A stretch of 40,429 nt of DNA from Rhodanobacter sp. GTDB taxonomy: Bacteria > Pseudomonadota > Gammaproteobacteria > Xanthomonadales > Rhodanobacteraceae. The position numbers and the translations under genes are program-made. Below are positions 26,346 through 35,440 of this stretch, piece by piece. The stretch covers positions 1-40,429 of the forward strand of contig DAHUXL010000009.1 of assembly GCA_027307195.1 (NCBI GenBank), given 5' to 3'. Numbering within the stretch: the stretch's first letter is position 1; every line of letters starts with the position of its first letter. The notes under the pieces are model-generated. The model did no database searches and was not told the DNA's origin. It saw only the letters and a list, made by a program, of their open reading frames with translations.

Positions 26346-26822
26346 TTACTTCGGCGCGTAGATCATGTACACGTCGGCGCGCGCATAGTGCGAGCCGGCG
26401 CGGACCGTCGGCTGCAGCACGAAACCGGCCTGCTCGTACATGTGCAGCGCGGGCTTCAGGATGCTGCTGGATTCGAGGAACAAGGCATGGCCGCGACGCC
26501 GGTGGAATTCGGCGATCGCCTCCTCCAGCAGCAACCGACCGGCGCCCAGTCCGCGAAACGCTTCGTCGACAGCCATCTTGGAAAGTTCGTAGACGTCCGG
26601 CGCCTCGTGCAGCAGCGCGCAGGTACCGATCACCACGTCGCCAAGCCGCGCAAAGAAGATCGCACCGCCAGGCTCCAGCACCGCCTGCTCAGGCTCGCGC
26701 AATACCTGCTCGTCGATCGGCTCGATCACGAAGTGCTTCTTCAGCCACGCGGCGTTGAGCACGTAGAAGTGTTCCCGCAGATGCGGCTCGAACGGCACGA
26801 TCTCGACTTTCGACTGTATCAA
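26346..26822 (-). CDS. GNAT-family N-acetyltransferase
   Basis: 158 residues from a TTG at 26822 (reads MIQSKVEIVPFEPHL). A GTG at 26876, overlapping the previous stop, would add 18 residues. The acetyl-CoA-binding motif A is VDEAFRGLGAGRLLLEEAI with the R-x2-G-x-G loop, preceded by GDVVIGTCALL and YELSKMAV strands and followed by LFLESSSILKPALHMYEQAGF. The substrate is unknown; the layout resembles small stand-alone GNATs of xanthomonads. It is the last gene of the trpG-D-C-HAD series and converges on clp. Confidence 0.85.
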   Translation of the reverse strand: MIQSKVEIVPFEPHLREHFYVLNAAWLKKHFVIEPIDEQVLREPEQAVLEPGGAIFFARLGDVVIGTCALLHEAPDVYELSKMAVDEAFRGLGAGRLLLEEAIAEFHRRRGHALFLESSSILKPALHMYEQAGFVLQPTVRAGSHYARADVYMIYAPK

Positions 26823-26866
26823 CGTGGCGAGCCTGGCCGGAATCCATGGGTGCAGCGGCAGTGTAG

Positions 26867-27571
26867 TCAGAACCACTCGACGCGGGTGATCGCCCGCCCC
26901 AGTGCCTTCTCGACTTTCTTGCACAAGGCGGGCGTACCGTTGACCAGCACCGCCTCGCTCGCCGGCTTCAACATCGCCACGTCGTGCATCGAATCGCCGT
27001 AGGCAACCTGCCATGCGGTGACGCCGTGCTGGGCCAGCGTCTGCACCTTGCGTCGGCCCACGTTGTGCCGCAGCGGGCGCATGCCGAGCCATCCCGGACG
27101 CAACTGAGATGCCAGTATCTCCAGATCGGTCAGTCCCAGCTGCTGCAGGATGCCGCTGACCAGCGCGTGCTCGCAGCCGGTCACCACGATCACCCGATCG
27201 CCTTGTGCCTGATGCCGGCGCAACGCCTGCAGGCCGTCGCGACAGAACTGCCGCGACCGGCGAGCCAGGCTGGCGGCAAACCCGTTTGCGGTGGCCTGGT
27301 AACGCTGCTCACCCAGTCCGAACAGCGCGATGCGCACCAGCACACGCGCCGGCAACCGGCGCGAGAACGGCAACTGCAACAACAGCAGCGGCGCGCTCAG
27401 CAGCGCCAGCAACGGGCGCCACCACGAACCGCGATAGCGCTCGCGGATGAACAGGTAGAACGCATCGCCGTGAATCAGCACGCCATCGAAATCAAACAGC
27501 ACCACGCGCGGCAATCCGGCGCTCACGTCCGCAACATCCGTCGACACCACCTGCGCCTCCCCCTTCGGCAT
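26867..27571 (-). CDS. HAD-superfamily (subfamily IB, PgpC-like) phosphatase
   Basis: 234 residues from the ATG at 27571, 5 bases after trpC; a GTG at 27580 overlapping the trpC stop is an alternative. HAD motifs are the nucleophile D27-x-D29 in LFDFDGVL, T in VVTGCEH, K in GRRKVQ and the GDSMHD acid pair. A hydrophobic patch (about 50-70, WWRPLLALLSAPLLLLQLPF) suggests membrane association, as in phosphatidylglycerophosphatase C (YfhB), which also shares the ILASQ..PG....M segment before motif III. It could be a phospholipid phosphatase, but a phosphoserine-phosphatase-like role is not excluded. The link with trp genes is positional only. Confidence 0.8.
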   Translation of the reverse strand: MPKGEAQVVSTDVADVSAGLPRVVLFDFDGVLIHGDAFYLFIRERYRGSWWRPLLALLSAPLLLLQLPFSRRLPARVLVRIALFGLGEQRYQATANGFAASLARRSRQFCRDGLQALRRHQAQGDRVIVVTGCEHALVSGILQQLGLTDLEILASQLRPGWLGMRPLRHNVGRRKVQTLAQHGVTAWQVAYGDSMHDVAMLKPASEAVLVNGTPALCKKVEKALGRAITRVEWF

Positions 27572-27576
27572 GATGG

Positions 27577-28371
27577 TCACGGCGTGGCGAACAGCCGCCG
27601 CAATTCGCTGCCCGGATCCTCGGCGCGCATGAACGCCTCGCCGACCAGGAACGCCTGGATACCACCTTCGCGCAGGCGCGCCACGTCTTCCGGCGTATGG
27701 ATGCCCGACTCGGCTACCAGCACGCGGTCGTATTCGATCAATCCCTGCAGCGTCAACGAGGTTTCCAGCGACGTCTCGAAGCTGCGCAGGTTGCGGTTGT
27801 TGACACCGATCAGCGGCACCGGCAGCGCCATCGCGCGCTCCAGTTCCTCCTCGTCGTGCACTTCGCACAGCACATCCAGGTCGAGCTCGGCGGCGAGCAG
27901 CGACAGCTGCAACAGCACGTCATCGTCCAGTGCGGCCACGATCAGCAGGATGCAGTCGGCGCCGATCGCGCGCGCCTCGTATACCTGGTACGGATCGATG
28001 ATGAAGTCCTTGCGCAGCAGCGGCAGCGAGCAGGCCGCCCGGGCCTGCTGCAGAAACGCCTCGCTGCCCTGGAAGAAATCGCTGTCGGTCAGCACCGACA
28101 GGCAGGCCGCGCCGGCTTTCTCATAACTCTTCGCGATCGCGGTCGGATCGAAATTCGCGCGGATCACGCCCTTGCTCGGACTGGCCTTCTTCACCTCGGC
28201 GATCACCGCCGGCAGGCCGGCGGCGATCTTCGCCTCGATCGCGGCGGCAAAGCCGCGGGTATCCGGCTGTTCCGCGATGCGCGCCATCAGCTCGGTCAGC
28301 GGCAGCTTCGCCTGGCGTTCGGCAATCTCTTCCGCCTTGCGGGCGAGAATGCGGTTGAGGATGTCGGTCAT
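27577..28371 (-). CDS. trpC: Indole-3-glycerol-phosphate synthase
   Basis: It closes CdRP to indole-3-glycerol phosphate in tryptophan synthesis. The 264 residues form a TIM barrel with the family blocks [13 protein letters not shown] (catalytic Lys), [42 protein letters not shown] and [10 protein letters not shown]. It is monofunctional: no TrpF domain is fused. It follows trpD after 92 bp that contain only short hairpins. Confidence 0.98.
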   Translation of the reverse strand: MTDILNRILARKAEEIAERQAKLPLTELMARIAEQPDTRGFAAAIEAKIAAGLPAVIAEVKKASPSKGVIRANFDPTAIAKSYEKAGAACLSVLTDSDFFQGSEAFLQQARAACSLPLLRKDFIIDPYQVYEARAIGADCILLIVAALDDDVLLQLSLLAAELDLDVLCEVHDEEELERAMALPVPLIGVNNRNLRSFETSLETSLTLQGLIEYDRVLVAESGIHTPEDVARLREGGIQAFLVGEAFMRAEDPGSELRRLFATP

Positions 28372-28463
28372 GGCATCTCGCTAGTCGGTGTTGGGGGTGC
28401 GCTCCGTGCGCGAGGTGCTCCGATCCTGCCACTTTGCAGGCCCGCGCGCATCCGGCAACGGAT

Positions 28464-29540
28464 CTAGCCCAGCGCGGCAAGTCGCCGGGTGGCCGCCACG
28501 AAGGCCAGCATTTTCGCATGCGCCGCGCCGCTGGCAATCGTGCTGCGCGCCAGCGCGATGCCATCATCGATGGAGCCGGCCACATCGGCCGCGTACAGCG
28601 CCGCACCGGCATTCAGGCAGACGATGTCGTGCGGGATGCCGCGGCGCCCCTCCAGCGCCTCCTGCAGCATCGCCTTCGACTCGTCCACGTTGTCCACCCG
28701 CAGGTTGCGGCTGGAAGCCATCGCCAGGCCGTAGTCTTCCGGCTCGATCTCGTATTCGTGCACCACGCCGTTGCGCAGTTCGCCGACCAGGGTCGCTGCA
28801 CCGAGCGAGACCTCGTCCATGCCGTCGCGACCCCACACCACCATCGCGTGCTGCGCGCCGAGCTGCTGCAGCACGCGCACCTGGATACCGACCAGATCGG
28901 GATGGAACACGCCCATCAGGATGTTCGGCGCGCCGGCCGGATTGGTCAGCGGACCGAGGATGTTGAACAGCGTGCGCACGCCCATTTCCTTGCGCACCGG
29001 CGCCACCACCTTCATCGCCGGATGATGGTTCGGCGCGAACATGAAGCCGATCCCGGTCTCGGCCAGGCACTCGGCCACCTGCAGCGGCGCGAGGTCGATC
29101 GAAGCGCCGAGCGCCTCCAGCACATCCGCGCTGCCGGACTTCGACGACACGCTGCGTCCGCCATGCTTGGCCACCCGTGCACCAGCCGCCGCGGCAACGA
29201 ACATCGATGCGGTGGAGATATTGAAGCTGGAAGCGCCGTCGCCGCCGGTTCCGACGATGTCCAGCAGATGCTCGGTGTTGCCCGCGACCGGCACGTTCGC
29301 CGACAGCTCGCGCATCACGCGCGCCGCGCCGGTGATCTCACCCACGGTTTCCTTCTTCACGCGCAGGCCGGTGATGATCGCCGCGGTCATCAGCGGGCTC
29401 ACTTCGCCATGCATGATCTGGCGCATCAGCGCGATCATCTCGTCGTGGAAGATCTCGCGATGCTCGATCGTGCGCTGCAACGCCTCCTGCGGCGTGATGG
29501 TGATGTCGCGTGCGGCTTTGCCGATCACGTCCGCGCTCAC
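28464..29540 (-). CDS. trpD: Anthranilate phosphoribosyltransferase
   Basis: It transfers the phosphoribosyl group of PRPP to anthranilate. 358 residues from a GTG whose GTGA overlaps the trpG stop. PRPP-binding [16 protein letters not shown] (about 98-113) and [21 protein letters not shown] (split over 126-146) are intact, as is the [16 protein letters not shown] block. The N-terminus is about 15 residues longer than in many homologues; the [16 protein letters not shown] helix marks the conserved beginning. It is translationally coupled to trpG. Confidence 0.98.
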   Translation of the reverse strand: MSADVIGKAARDITITPQEALQRTIEHREIFHDEMIALMRQIMHGEVSPLMTAAIITGLRVKKETVGEITGAARVMRELSANVPVAGNTEHLLDIVGTGGDGASSFNISTASMFVAAAAGARVAKHGGRSVSSKSGSADVLEALGASIDLAPLQVAECLAETGIGFMFAPNHHPAMKVVAPVRKEMGVRTLFNILGPLTNPAGAPNILMGVFHPDLVGIQVRVLQQLGAQHAMVVWGRDGMDEVSLGAATLVGELRNGVVHEYEIEPEDYGLAMASSRNLRVDNVDESKAMLQEALEGRRGIPHDIVCLNAGAALYAADVAGSIDDGIALARSTIASGAAHAKMLAFVAATRRLAALG

Positions 29541-30133
29541 GCGGCCAGCCGCAGCGGCAGGCCGAGGAAATTGCGCAGCAGGTCGTGGCCGTGCTGGGTC
29601 AGGATCGATTCCGGATGGAACTGCACGCCCTCGACCGGCAGCGTCTTGTGGCGCAGGCCCATGATCTCGTCAATCGAACCGTCCGGGTTCTCCGTCCATG
29701 CAGTCACTTCGAGGCAATCCGGCAGCGACGACTGTTCCACCACCAGCGAGTGGTAACGCGTCGCCTCGAACGGCTCCGGCAGACCGGCGAATGCGCCCTG
29801 CCCGCGATGCCGAACAGGCGAAGTCTTGCCGTGCATGATCTGCTTGGCACGGATCACCTTGCCACCGAACACCTGGCCAATCGCCTGATGGCCGAGGCAC
29901 ACGCCGAACACCGGAATCTCGCCGGAAAGTTCGCGCAGCACGTCCAGCGACACGCCCGAATCATCCGGCGTACCCGGCCCCGGCGAGATCATGATGTGCG
30001 ACGGCTTCAGCGCGCGGATGCCGGCGACGTCCAGCGCATCGTTGCGCACCACCTTCACCTGCTGCCCCAGCTCGCCGAGGTACTGCACGAGGTTGAAGGT
30101 GAAGCTGTCGTAGTTGTCGATCATCAGGAGCAT
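29537..30133 (-). CDS. trpG: Anthranilate synthase glutamine amidotransferase component
   Basis: It supplies ammonia from glutamine to TrpE. 198 residues from [19 protein letters not shown]. The triad of class-I amidotransferases is visible: Cys in [12 protein letters not shown], and His and Glu in GVQFHPES. The oxyanion ISPGPGTP segment and YHSL are also present. The homologue can double as the PabA subunit of p-aminobenzoate synthesis in some bacteria. It heads trpG-D-C; trpE is not in the window. Confidence 0.98.
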   Translation of the reverse strand: MLLMIDNYDSFTFNLVQYLGELGQQVKVVRNDALDVAGIRALKPSHIMISPGPGTPDDSGVSLDVLRELSGEIPVFGVCLGHQAIGQVFGGKVIRAKQIMHGKTSPVRHRGQGAFAGLPEPFEATRYHSLVVEQSSLPDCLEVTAWTENPDGSIDEIMGLRHKTLPVEGVQFHPESILTQHGHDLLRNFLGLPLRLAA

Positions 30134-30178
30134 GGCGGACCTTGCCGGAATCATGACGCGTGGCGCCAGGGACTCGAC

Positions 30179-30184
30179 ATTATA
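30179..30184 (-). promoter_or_regulatory. Candidate -10 element of the trpGDC promoter
   Basis: A perfect TATAAT on the minus strand, 45 bases before the trpG ATG, in the 95-bp gap after dauA. The -35 region at 17 bases' distance (CAAGGC) is poor. No Trp-codon leader peptide or attenuator-like hairpin pair is seen. Confidence 0.45.
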
Positions 30185-30228
30185 ACCACCCCTTTCCCAT
30201 GGCCTTGCAGGCACCACGCTGGGCTGTC

Positions 30229-31371
30229 CTATATCCCGCTGCGACAGCGCGGCGCCAGCATCGCCGCCGACAAGCCGGCATCCCGCAACGGCGACGGCAG
30301 CGGCCGGCCCAGCGCCAGGCTGGCGCAGGCTTCGCCCATCGCGGCGCTGGTCTGGATGCCGTAGCCACCTTGCGCGGCGACCCAGAAGAAGCCGGGCGCA
30401 TCCGGCGCGAAGCCGCCAACCAGATCGCCGTCGGCAACGAACGAGCGCAGGCCGGCCCAGCTTCGCCGCGGTCGGCGGATCGTCAGCGTGGTCGCTTCCT
30501 CGATCCGGTGGATGCCCAGCGCGATGTCGTAATCCTCCGGCTGCACGTCGTGCGGCTCCACCGGATCGGCGTTCGCGCACGTACCCAGCAGCAGGCCGGC
30601 GTCGGGCTTGAAGTAGAAACTCTCGTCGAAGCTGGTGATGAACGGCCAGTGCGCAGTGGCGAGATTTTCCGGCGGATCGAACAGGAATACGGTGCGCCGC
30701 TTCGGCACGATGCCGATCGGCGTCACTCCGGCCAGCGCCGCCACCTGATCGACCCAGGCCCCGGCGGCATTCAGCAGCAGCGGCGCGCGAAATGCCTGCT
30801 CGCCATCGTCCACCTGCCAGCCGTCCGCGCTGCGGCTGATCGCGCGGATGCCGACATTCAGGCGCAACTCGCCGCCGCGCGCACGCAGCCCGCGCAGAAA
30901 CCCCTGGTGCAGCTCGTTGACGTCAATATCGGCCGCGCCTGGCTCGTGCAGGCCAATCCGCGCCGCCTCGGGGCGCAGCACCGGCACCGCCGCGAGCAGG
31001 TGGGCCGTGTCACGCAGTTCGATGTCGCGGGTGAACGGCACGATCGCCTCGTACAGCCCCAGCACATCGTCGGTCTGCTTCGCATTGCCGATGATGGTGG
31101 CACCGCGCGGCGTGAGAATGGGCTGTTCTGCGAAACCTGCCGGCGGCCGCATCAGGAACGGTCGCGCGGCGCGGGTCAGCGCACGCACCTGCGGCGAACC
31201 ATAGGTCTCGCTGAACAAGGCTGCCGAGCGCCCAGTCGAGTGCATGCCCGCAAAGGCCTCGCGCTCGAGCACCAGCACGCGCGCATGCGGCGCCATGAAA
31301 TAGGCGACCGAGGCCCCGGCCATGCCGGCGCCGATCACGATCGCATCGAAATCCTGCATATCGAAACTCAT
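30229..31371 (-). CDS. dauA: DauA-like FAD-dependent D-amino-acid (D-arginine) dehydrogenase
   Basis: 380 residues of the DAO/GlpD flavoprotein superfamily. The dinucleotide fold is [15 protein letters not shown] (GxGxxG at 14-19) with VLEREA. The sequence follows the Pseudomonas aeruginosa DauA pattern closely: MHSTGRSAA (His44), [33 protein letters not shown], the [14 protein letters not shown] active-site Tyr, NADPVE.HDVQPE, and the [14 protein letters not shown] Arg. DauA oxidises D-Arg, D-Lys and other D-amino acids to 2-keto acids and passes electrons to an acceptor other than O2. Last gene of the seven-gene unit; its ATG overlaps the symporter stop (ATGA). No DauB partner is present, so the natural D-amino acid is open. 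Confidence 0.82.
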   Translation of the reverse strand: MSFDMQDFDAIVIGAGMAGASVAYFMAPHARVLVLEREAFAGMHSTGRSAALFSETYGSPQVRALTRAARPFLMRPPAGFAEQPILTPRGATIIGNAKQTDDVLGLYEAIVPFTRDIELRDTAHLLAAVPVLRPEAARIGLHEPGAADIDVNELHQGFLRGLRARGGELRLNVGIRAISRSADGWQVDDGEQAFRAPLLLNAAGAWVDQVAALAGVTPIGIVPKRRTVFLFDPPENLATAHWPFITSFDESFYFKPDAGLLLGTCANADPVEPHDVQPEDYDIALGIHRIEEATTLTIRRPRRSWAGLRSFVADGDLVGGFAPDAPGFFWVAAQGGYGIQTSAAMGEACASLALGRPLPSPLRDAGLSAAMLAPRCRSGI

Positions 31372-32606
31372 GCGGTATCTCGCCTCGATTGTCGGGTGAC
31401 CACGCTGGCGGCGGTGAGATCGGCAGTGACATTGCCGAGCGTGGCCAGCGCGTCGGGAATGGTGTCCACCGCCAGCATCAGGCCCAGCGGACTCAGCGGC
31501 AGGCCCATCGCCTGCGCCACCGGCAGGTTGGTGGCGATGAAGGTGACCTGGCCCGGCAGGCCGACGGATCCGAGACTGATCACCACCGCCAGCATCGCGC
31601 CGCCCAGCAGTTGCGCCGTCGTCAGGTCCACCCCGTAGGCCCAGGCGATGAAGGCTGCCGAGGTCATGTATTGCACCGGGCTGGTCAGGCGGAACAGCGA
31701 GACCGCCATCGGCAGCACCAGCGCGGTGACCTGCTGCGGGTAGCCGAGCCGGCGATCCGCGCTTTCCAGCATCGCCGGCAGCGAGGCCAGCGACGACTGC
31801 GTGCTGAGCGCCACCACCTGTGCCGGCACCAGCGCGGCGGCGAAACGGCGGAGGCGTTCGCCGCCGAACGCCATCGCCACCGGCAGCATCATCACGGTGA
31901 CCGCGAGATACAGCAGGCACTCGACCAGCACATACACGCCGAGCGCGCTGAGCATGCCCAGTCCCGAGCGCGCGCATACCGACAGGATCAGCGCGAACAC
32001 GCCCAGCGGCGCGGCCCACAACACCCAGCGCACGATCACGATCATCGCGTCGCTGATCGCCTGGAAGAATTCCAGCAGCATCGCGCGCCGCACCGGCGTG
32101 ATGCGCGTCAATGCGAAGCCGAGAAACAAGGCAAACACCACCAGCGGCAGCATCGCGCTCTGCGCCGCCGCCATGATCGCGTTGTTCGGCACGATCGCGG
32201 TGAGTGCATCGACCCAGCTGACCGGTGCCCCCTGCGCGGCCGATGGAAGCGCCGCGTGACCGAGCGCCGCGATCAACGCGGGGTTGTGCGGAAACAACGC
32301 GAATACCAGCGGTGCAGCCAGCGCCGCGAACACCGCGCCGCCGGTCAGCACCACGATGAACACCACGATCGCGCGCCGCGCGATGCGGCCCGATGCCGCC
32401 GCGTCGGTGGCGGTATTCACGCCCACCACCACCAGCGCCAGCACCAGCGGTACCACGGTCATCTGCAGCGCGTTCAACCACAGCTTGCCGATCGGCTGCG
32501 CCACGTTGGCGACCTGCAGCGCCAGGGCCGGATTCCAGCCGACCAGCAGCAGCCCGATCAAAGCACCGGCGGCGAGGCCGGTGAGTACGCGTGCGGTCGC
32601 ACTCAC
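31368..32606 (-). CDS. SLC1/DAACS-family symporter with altered cation and substrate sites
   Basis: 412 residues, GTG start overlapping the upstream stop (GTGA). It has eight transmembrane segments and two hairpins in the pattern of GltPh/GltP transporters; HP1 is recognisable as ALSTQSSLASLP. Two signature motifs are changed: NMDGT in TM7 reads F-R-L-T-S, and in TM8 the D-x2-D-x2-R-T-x2-N-V-T-G-D pattern reads D-x2-P-D-x2-A-T-x2-N-V-T-A-D. The arginine that binds the side-chain carboxylate of Asp/Glu is thus Ala. Glutamate or C4-dicarboxylate transport should not be assumed. Position between the YkuD lipoprotein and DauA suggests uptake of a peptidoglycan-derived or D-amino acid (inference). 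Confidence 0.85.
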   Translation of the reverse strand: MSATARVLTGLAAGALIGLLLVGWNPALALQVANVAQPIGKLWLNALQMTVVPLVLALVVVGVNTATDAAASGRIARRAIVVFIVVLTGGAVFAALAAPLVFALFPHNPALIAALGHAALPSAAQGAPVSWVDALTAIVPNNAIMAAAQSAMLPLVVFALFLGFALTRITPVRRAMLLEFFQAISDAMIVIVRWVLWAAPLGVFALILSVCARSGLGMLSALGVYVLVECLLYLAVTVMMLPVAMAFGGERLRRFAAALVPAQVVALSTQSSLASLPAMLESADRRLGYPQQVTALVLPMAVSLFRLTSPVQYMTSAAFIAWAYGVDLTTAQLLGGAMLAVVISLGSVGLPGQVTFIATNLPVAQAMGLPLSPLGLMLAVDTIPDALATLGNVTADLTAASVVTRQSRRDTA

Positions 32607-33403
32607 GGCGTGTCACCCGTCGCGGCGATCGCCGGCAACTGCCAGTCCGCGCGCAGCCGCTCGTATTCGTGCTGCGGCAGCAGGATGAAGATCGGCTGGT
32701 CTTCCGGCCGCAGCCAGGCCAGCAGCGACTGCATCACCGGCGGCGTCATCGCGGTGCAGCCGGCGGTCGAATCCGTCGGCGACGCCCACAGATGCGCGAA
32801 GATGCAACTGCCTGCCAGCGGCTTGGCCTGCGGATTCTGTTCGATCACGAAACCCATGCGATAGCGCTGGTCGCCGTTGACGTGCAGGTCGCGCCGCATC
32901 GGTTCGGTGGAACCTTTCACCGCGTCGGCACCGACCACGTTCGCGTCGACGATGCGGTTGTAGTGCGCCGCACCGCTGACGTCGACGCAGTACTCGGTGG
33001 CGTTGAGCGCGAGATACGGCATCGCCGTGTCGACATGACTGGCGTAACCGAAGGTGTCGCCGATGCGGAACACGCCGGCCGGGCTGCGGTTGTCGCCTTC
33101 GCGCTTGACCGGTCCGCCGGTTTGCGGCGCATTCAAGCCCAGCCCCCAACCGGCACCCGTCTTGCCGATGGTCACCGGTGCCGCCACGCCGGCCGCGACC
33201 CAGCCATGCGCGCCGCGCGTATACGTGCGCAGCATGCCGTGATCGGTGTTCCAGTCGGCAATGGTGACCAGCACCAGTTGACGCGAAGACTGCCATGGGC
33301 TGGTCTCGCTCGCCTTCAGATCGCGCCCGGCACATCCGGCCAGGGTCGCCAGCGCCAGCAAGAGACACACGGCGCACGAACGGGAATAACGTCGGAAAAC
33401 CAT
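32603..33403 (-). CDS. YkuD-family (L,D-transpeptidase-like) lipoprotein
   Basis: 266 residues. A lipoprotein signal (1-23) ends in the lipobox LAGC with Cys24; Ala at +2 predicts the outer membrane. The catalytic YkuD region is near 100-218, with His204 in FAHLW and Cys216 in DSTAGCTAM. Typical L,D-transpeptidases have S-H-G-C; here it is T-A-G-C, as in a distinct branch of the family with strands like SPAGVFRIGDTFGY. It may cross-link peptidoglycan, act as an L,D-carboxypeptidase or attach a protein. It starts 23 bases after the rpiR-type gene and overlaps the symporter start. Confidence 0.8.
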   Translation of the reverse strand: MVFRRYSRSCAVCLLLALATLAGCAGRDLKASETSPWQSSRQLVLVTIADWNTDHGMLRTYTRGAHGWVAAGVAAPVTIGKTGAGWGLGLNAPQTGGPVKREGDNRSPAGVFRIGDTFGYASHVDTAMPYLALNATEYCVDVSGAAHYNRIVDANVVGADAVKGSTEPMRRDLHVNGDQRYRMGFVIEQNPQAKPLAGSCIFAHLWASPTDSTAGCTAMTPPVMQSLLAWLRPEDQPIFILLPQHEYERLRADWQLPAIAATGDTP

Positions 33404-33426
33404 GCGTATCTGCCTGCAGAGTCGGG

Positions 33427-34284
33427 TTACGGTTCCAGCATCAGCTGGATGCGGTCGAGATTGGCCAGCAGCTGCGCGTGGCGGTCGTCATGCCCTTCGC
33501 ACAGCAGCACGAACACGCCATCGAGCAGATGCTGCAAGGCCGATTGGTACAGCAGCGGCTGGATGTACGGCTGCTCGTCATGCGCCGACACCACCAGCGC
33601 GATGTCGGCCAGCGTGCGCAGCGGGTTGGCGGTATGCCGCGTCACCGTGATCACCTGGCCGCGGCGCTCGCGGAAGTAGCGGCTGATCTTGCACAGCGCC
33701 GGATGGTTGCCGTGCTCGGAGAACACCAGCAACACATCGCCGGGACTGGCGGCTGAGACATTCGCGGTCATCCGCGCGGTGTCGAAGTTGTGCACGGTGA
33801 GGATGCCCAGCAACGACAGCTTCAGCGCGAAGCCGCGCGCGTAGATGTCGTCCTCGCCCAGGCCAAGGATGAAGACCTTGCCGTTCTTGCCAGCCTGACC
33901 GATCGCGGCGGCCACCGCCTGGATCGTCTCCGGCGGATTGATCAGCCGGGTTGCCTCCTCGGCCTCGGACTTGCGCCGCCACAGGTTGCCGGCAGGCGAC
34001 GTATCGGGCGCGCCGGCACGCGCAGTGGTCTGCTGCGGCGTGTCGCCGTTGTCGGCACGGGCAATCGCCTCGCCGACCGAATACTTGAGGTCAGGGTAGC
34101 CCTTGAAGCCCAGCTTCTGGGTGAACTTCACCACGCTGGACTGGCTGATCCCCAGCGCATTGGCCAACTGCTGCGAGGAGTAGTCGCGCAGCAGCTGTGC
34201 GTTCTCCAGGATGAAGTCGGCAATGCGCCGCTCCACCGCCGACATCTGGTCGCGCTCCGAACGGATTTTGACCAGGGGGGACAT
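33427..34284 (-). CDS. MurR/RpiR-family transcriptional regulator
   Basis: 285 residues. The N-terminal HTH_6 domain (1-75) has MSAVERRIADFILENAQ and the recognition stretch ANALGISQSSVVKFTQKLGFKGYPDLK. The C-terminal SIS domain (about 120-260), which binds phosphosugars in relatives, shows FILGLGEDDIYARGFALKL and a DVLLVFSEHGNHP loop. After the HTH comes a polar linker (75-105). In E. coli MurR, the same family represses MurNAc-6-phosphate catabolism. The SIS ligand here is unknown. The ATG shares one base with the epimerase stop (TGATG). Confidence 0.9.
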   Translation of the reverse strand: MSPLVKIRSERDQMSAVERRIADFILENAQLLRDYSSQQLANALGISQSSVVKFTQKLGFKGYPDLKYSVGEAIARADNGDTPQQTTARAGAPDTSPAGNLWRRKSEAEEATRLINPPETIQAVAAAIGQAGKNGKVFILGLGEDDIYARGFALKLSLLGILTVHNFDTARMTANVSAASPGDVLLVFSEHGNHPALCKISRYFRERRGQVITVTRHTANPLRTLADIALVVSAHDEQPYIQPLLYQSALQHLLDGVFVLLCEGHDDRHAQLLANLDRIQLMLEP

Positions 34285-35381
34285 CAGGATTCGATCCTTT
34301 CCAGCCCACGGATTTCGCGGATGCCCAGGCCGGGCGCATCCGTCACCGAGATTTCCGATTCGTTGAAGATTACCCCACCATCGACCGGATTGAACTGGCA
34401 CAGCGAAGGGCCATCCAGATCGATCTTGGTGATCACGCTCGACTTGGCCACCGCCACGTGGACCGCTGCGGCCACGCTGATGCTGGTCTCCAGCATGCAG
34501 CCGATCATGCACTCGATGCCGTGCATCGCCGCGATGTCGGCGATGCGGATCGCGTTGGAGATGCCACCGGTCTTCATCAGCTTGATGTTGATGATGTCGG
34601 CCGCGCGCAGGCGAATCAGCTCGATCACCTCCATCGGGCCGAACACGCTCTCGTCGGCCATCACCGGCGTATGCACGCGCTCGGTGACGTAACGCATGCC
34701 GGCCAGGTCGCGCGCCTTCACCGGCTGCTCGATCAGCTCGAGCTTGATGCCGGCGTCCTCCAGCGTCTGCAGCGCGTATACCGCCTGCTTCGCGGTCCAG
34801 CCCTGGTTCGCATCCAGCCGCAGCAGTGCGCGTCCTTCCACCGCCGCGTAGATCGCCTTGACCCGCTCGATGTCGACACCGATGTCCTTGCCGACCTTGA
34901 TCTTCAGCGATTCGAAGCCGCGCTCCACTGCGGAGACCGAGTCGGCCACCATCTTGTCGATGTAGTCGACGCTGATGGTGATGTCGGTGGTGATCACCGG
35001 GTCGCCGCCGCCGAGCAGCTTGTACAGCGGCGCGTTGTAGAGCTGGCCCCACAGGTCGTAGATCGCGATCTCCACCGCCGCCTTGGCGCTGGTGTTCTTC
35101 TCCATCGCGCTCTGGATCAACTGGGTGAGATGATTGAGCTCGGCGATCTCCTGGCCGATCAGCCGCGGCGAAATGTAGTGGCGGATCGCGGCGATGATCG
35201 AGCCGTGGGTGTCGCCGGTGATCACCGCGGTCGCCGGCGCCTCGCCGTAACCGATATGGCCGGTATCGGTGTGCACCATCACGACGATGTCCTCGACCGT
35301 GTTGACCGTGCGCAGCGCCGTCTTGAACGGCGTCTTCAGCGGCACCCGCAGCATGCCGAACTGGATGTCGGTGATTTTCAT
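34284..35381 (-). CDS. ykfB: Dipeptide epimerase (L-Ala-D/L-Glu epimerase, enolase superfamily)
   Basis: 365 residues, a muconate-lactonizing subgroup enolase-superfamily enzyme. All catalytic positions of the L-Ala-D/L-Glu epimerases are present: K160 and K162 in SLKIKVG, metal ligands D190 (RLDANQGW), E218 (ELIEQP) and D243 (MADES), base K267 (INIKLMKTGG), and the dipeptide-specificity motif D321-x-D323 in DLDGPS. It converts murein-derived L-Ala-D-Glu to L-Ala-L-Glu so that ordinary peptidases can use it. It follows the NlpC/P60 gene, the same pairing as ykfB-ykfC of Bacillus. Substrate could differ in detail, since related epimerases accept other dipeptides. Confidence 0.9.
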   Translation of the reverse strand: MKITDIQFGMLRVPLKTPFKTALRTVNTVEDIVVMVHTDTGHIGYGEAPATAVITGDTHGSIIAAIRHYISPRLIGQEIAELNHLTQLIQSAMEKNTSAKAAVEIAIYDLWGQLYNAPLYKLLGGGDPVITTDITISVDYIDKMVADSVSAVERGFESLKIKVGKDIGVDIERVKAIYAAVEGRALLRLDANQGWTAKQAVYALQTLEDAGIKLELIEQPVKARDLAGMRYVTERVHTPVMADESVFGPMEVIELIRLRAADIINIKLMKTGGISNAIRIADIAAMHGIECMIGCMLETSISVAAAVHVAVAKSSVITKIDLDGPSLCQFNPVDGGVIFNESEISVTDAPGLGIREIRGLERIES

Positions 35382-35440
35382 GGCAAAGCCTTCATGGAAT
35401 CCGTGTCCTTGTTTTCTTCTTGATGCAGGCGGCGACAGCT

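Noticed and set aside
29537-30229. A trp attenuator upstream of trpG
   Set aside because: No short frame with Trp codons and no alternative hairpins followed by a U-tract were found in the gap.
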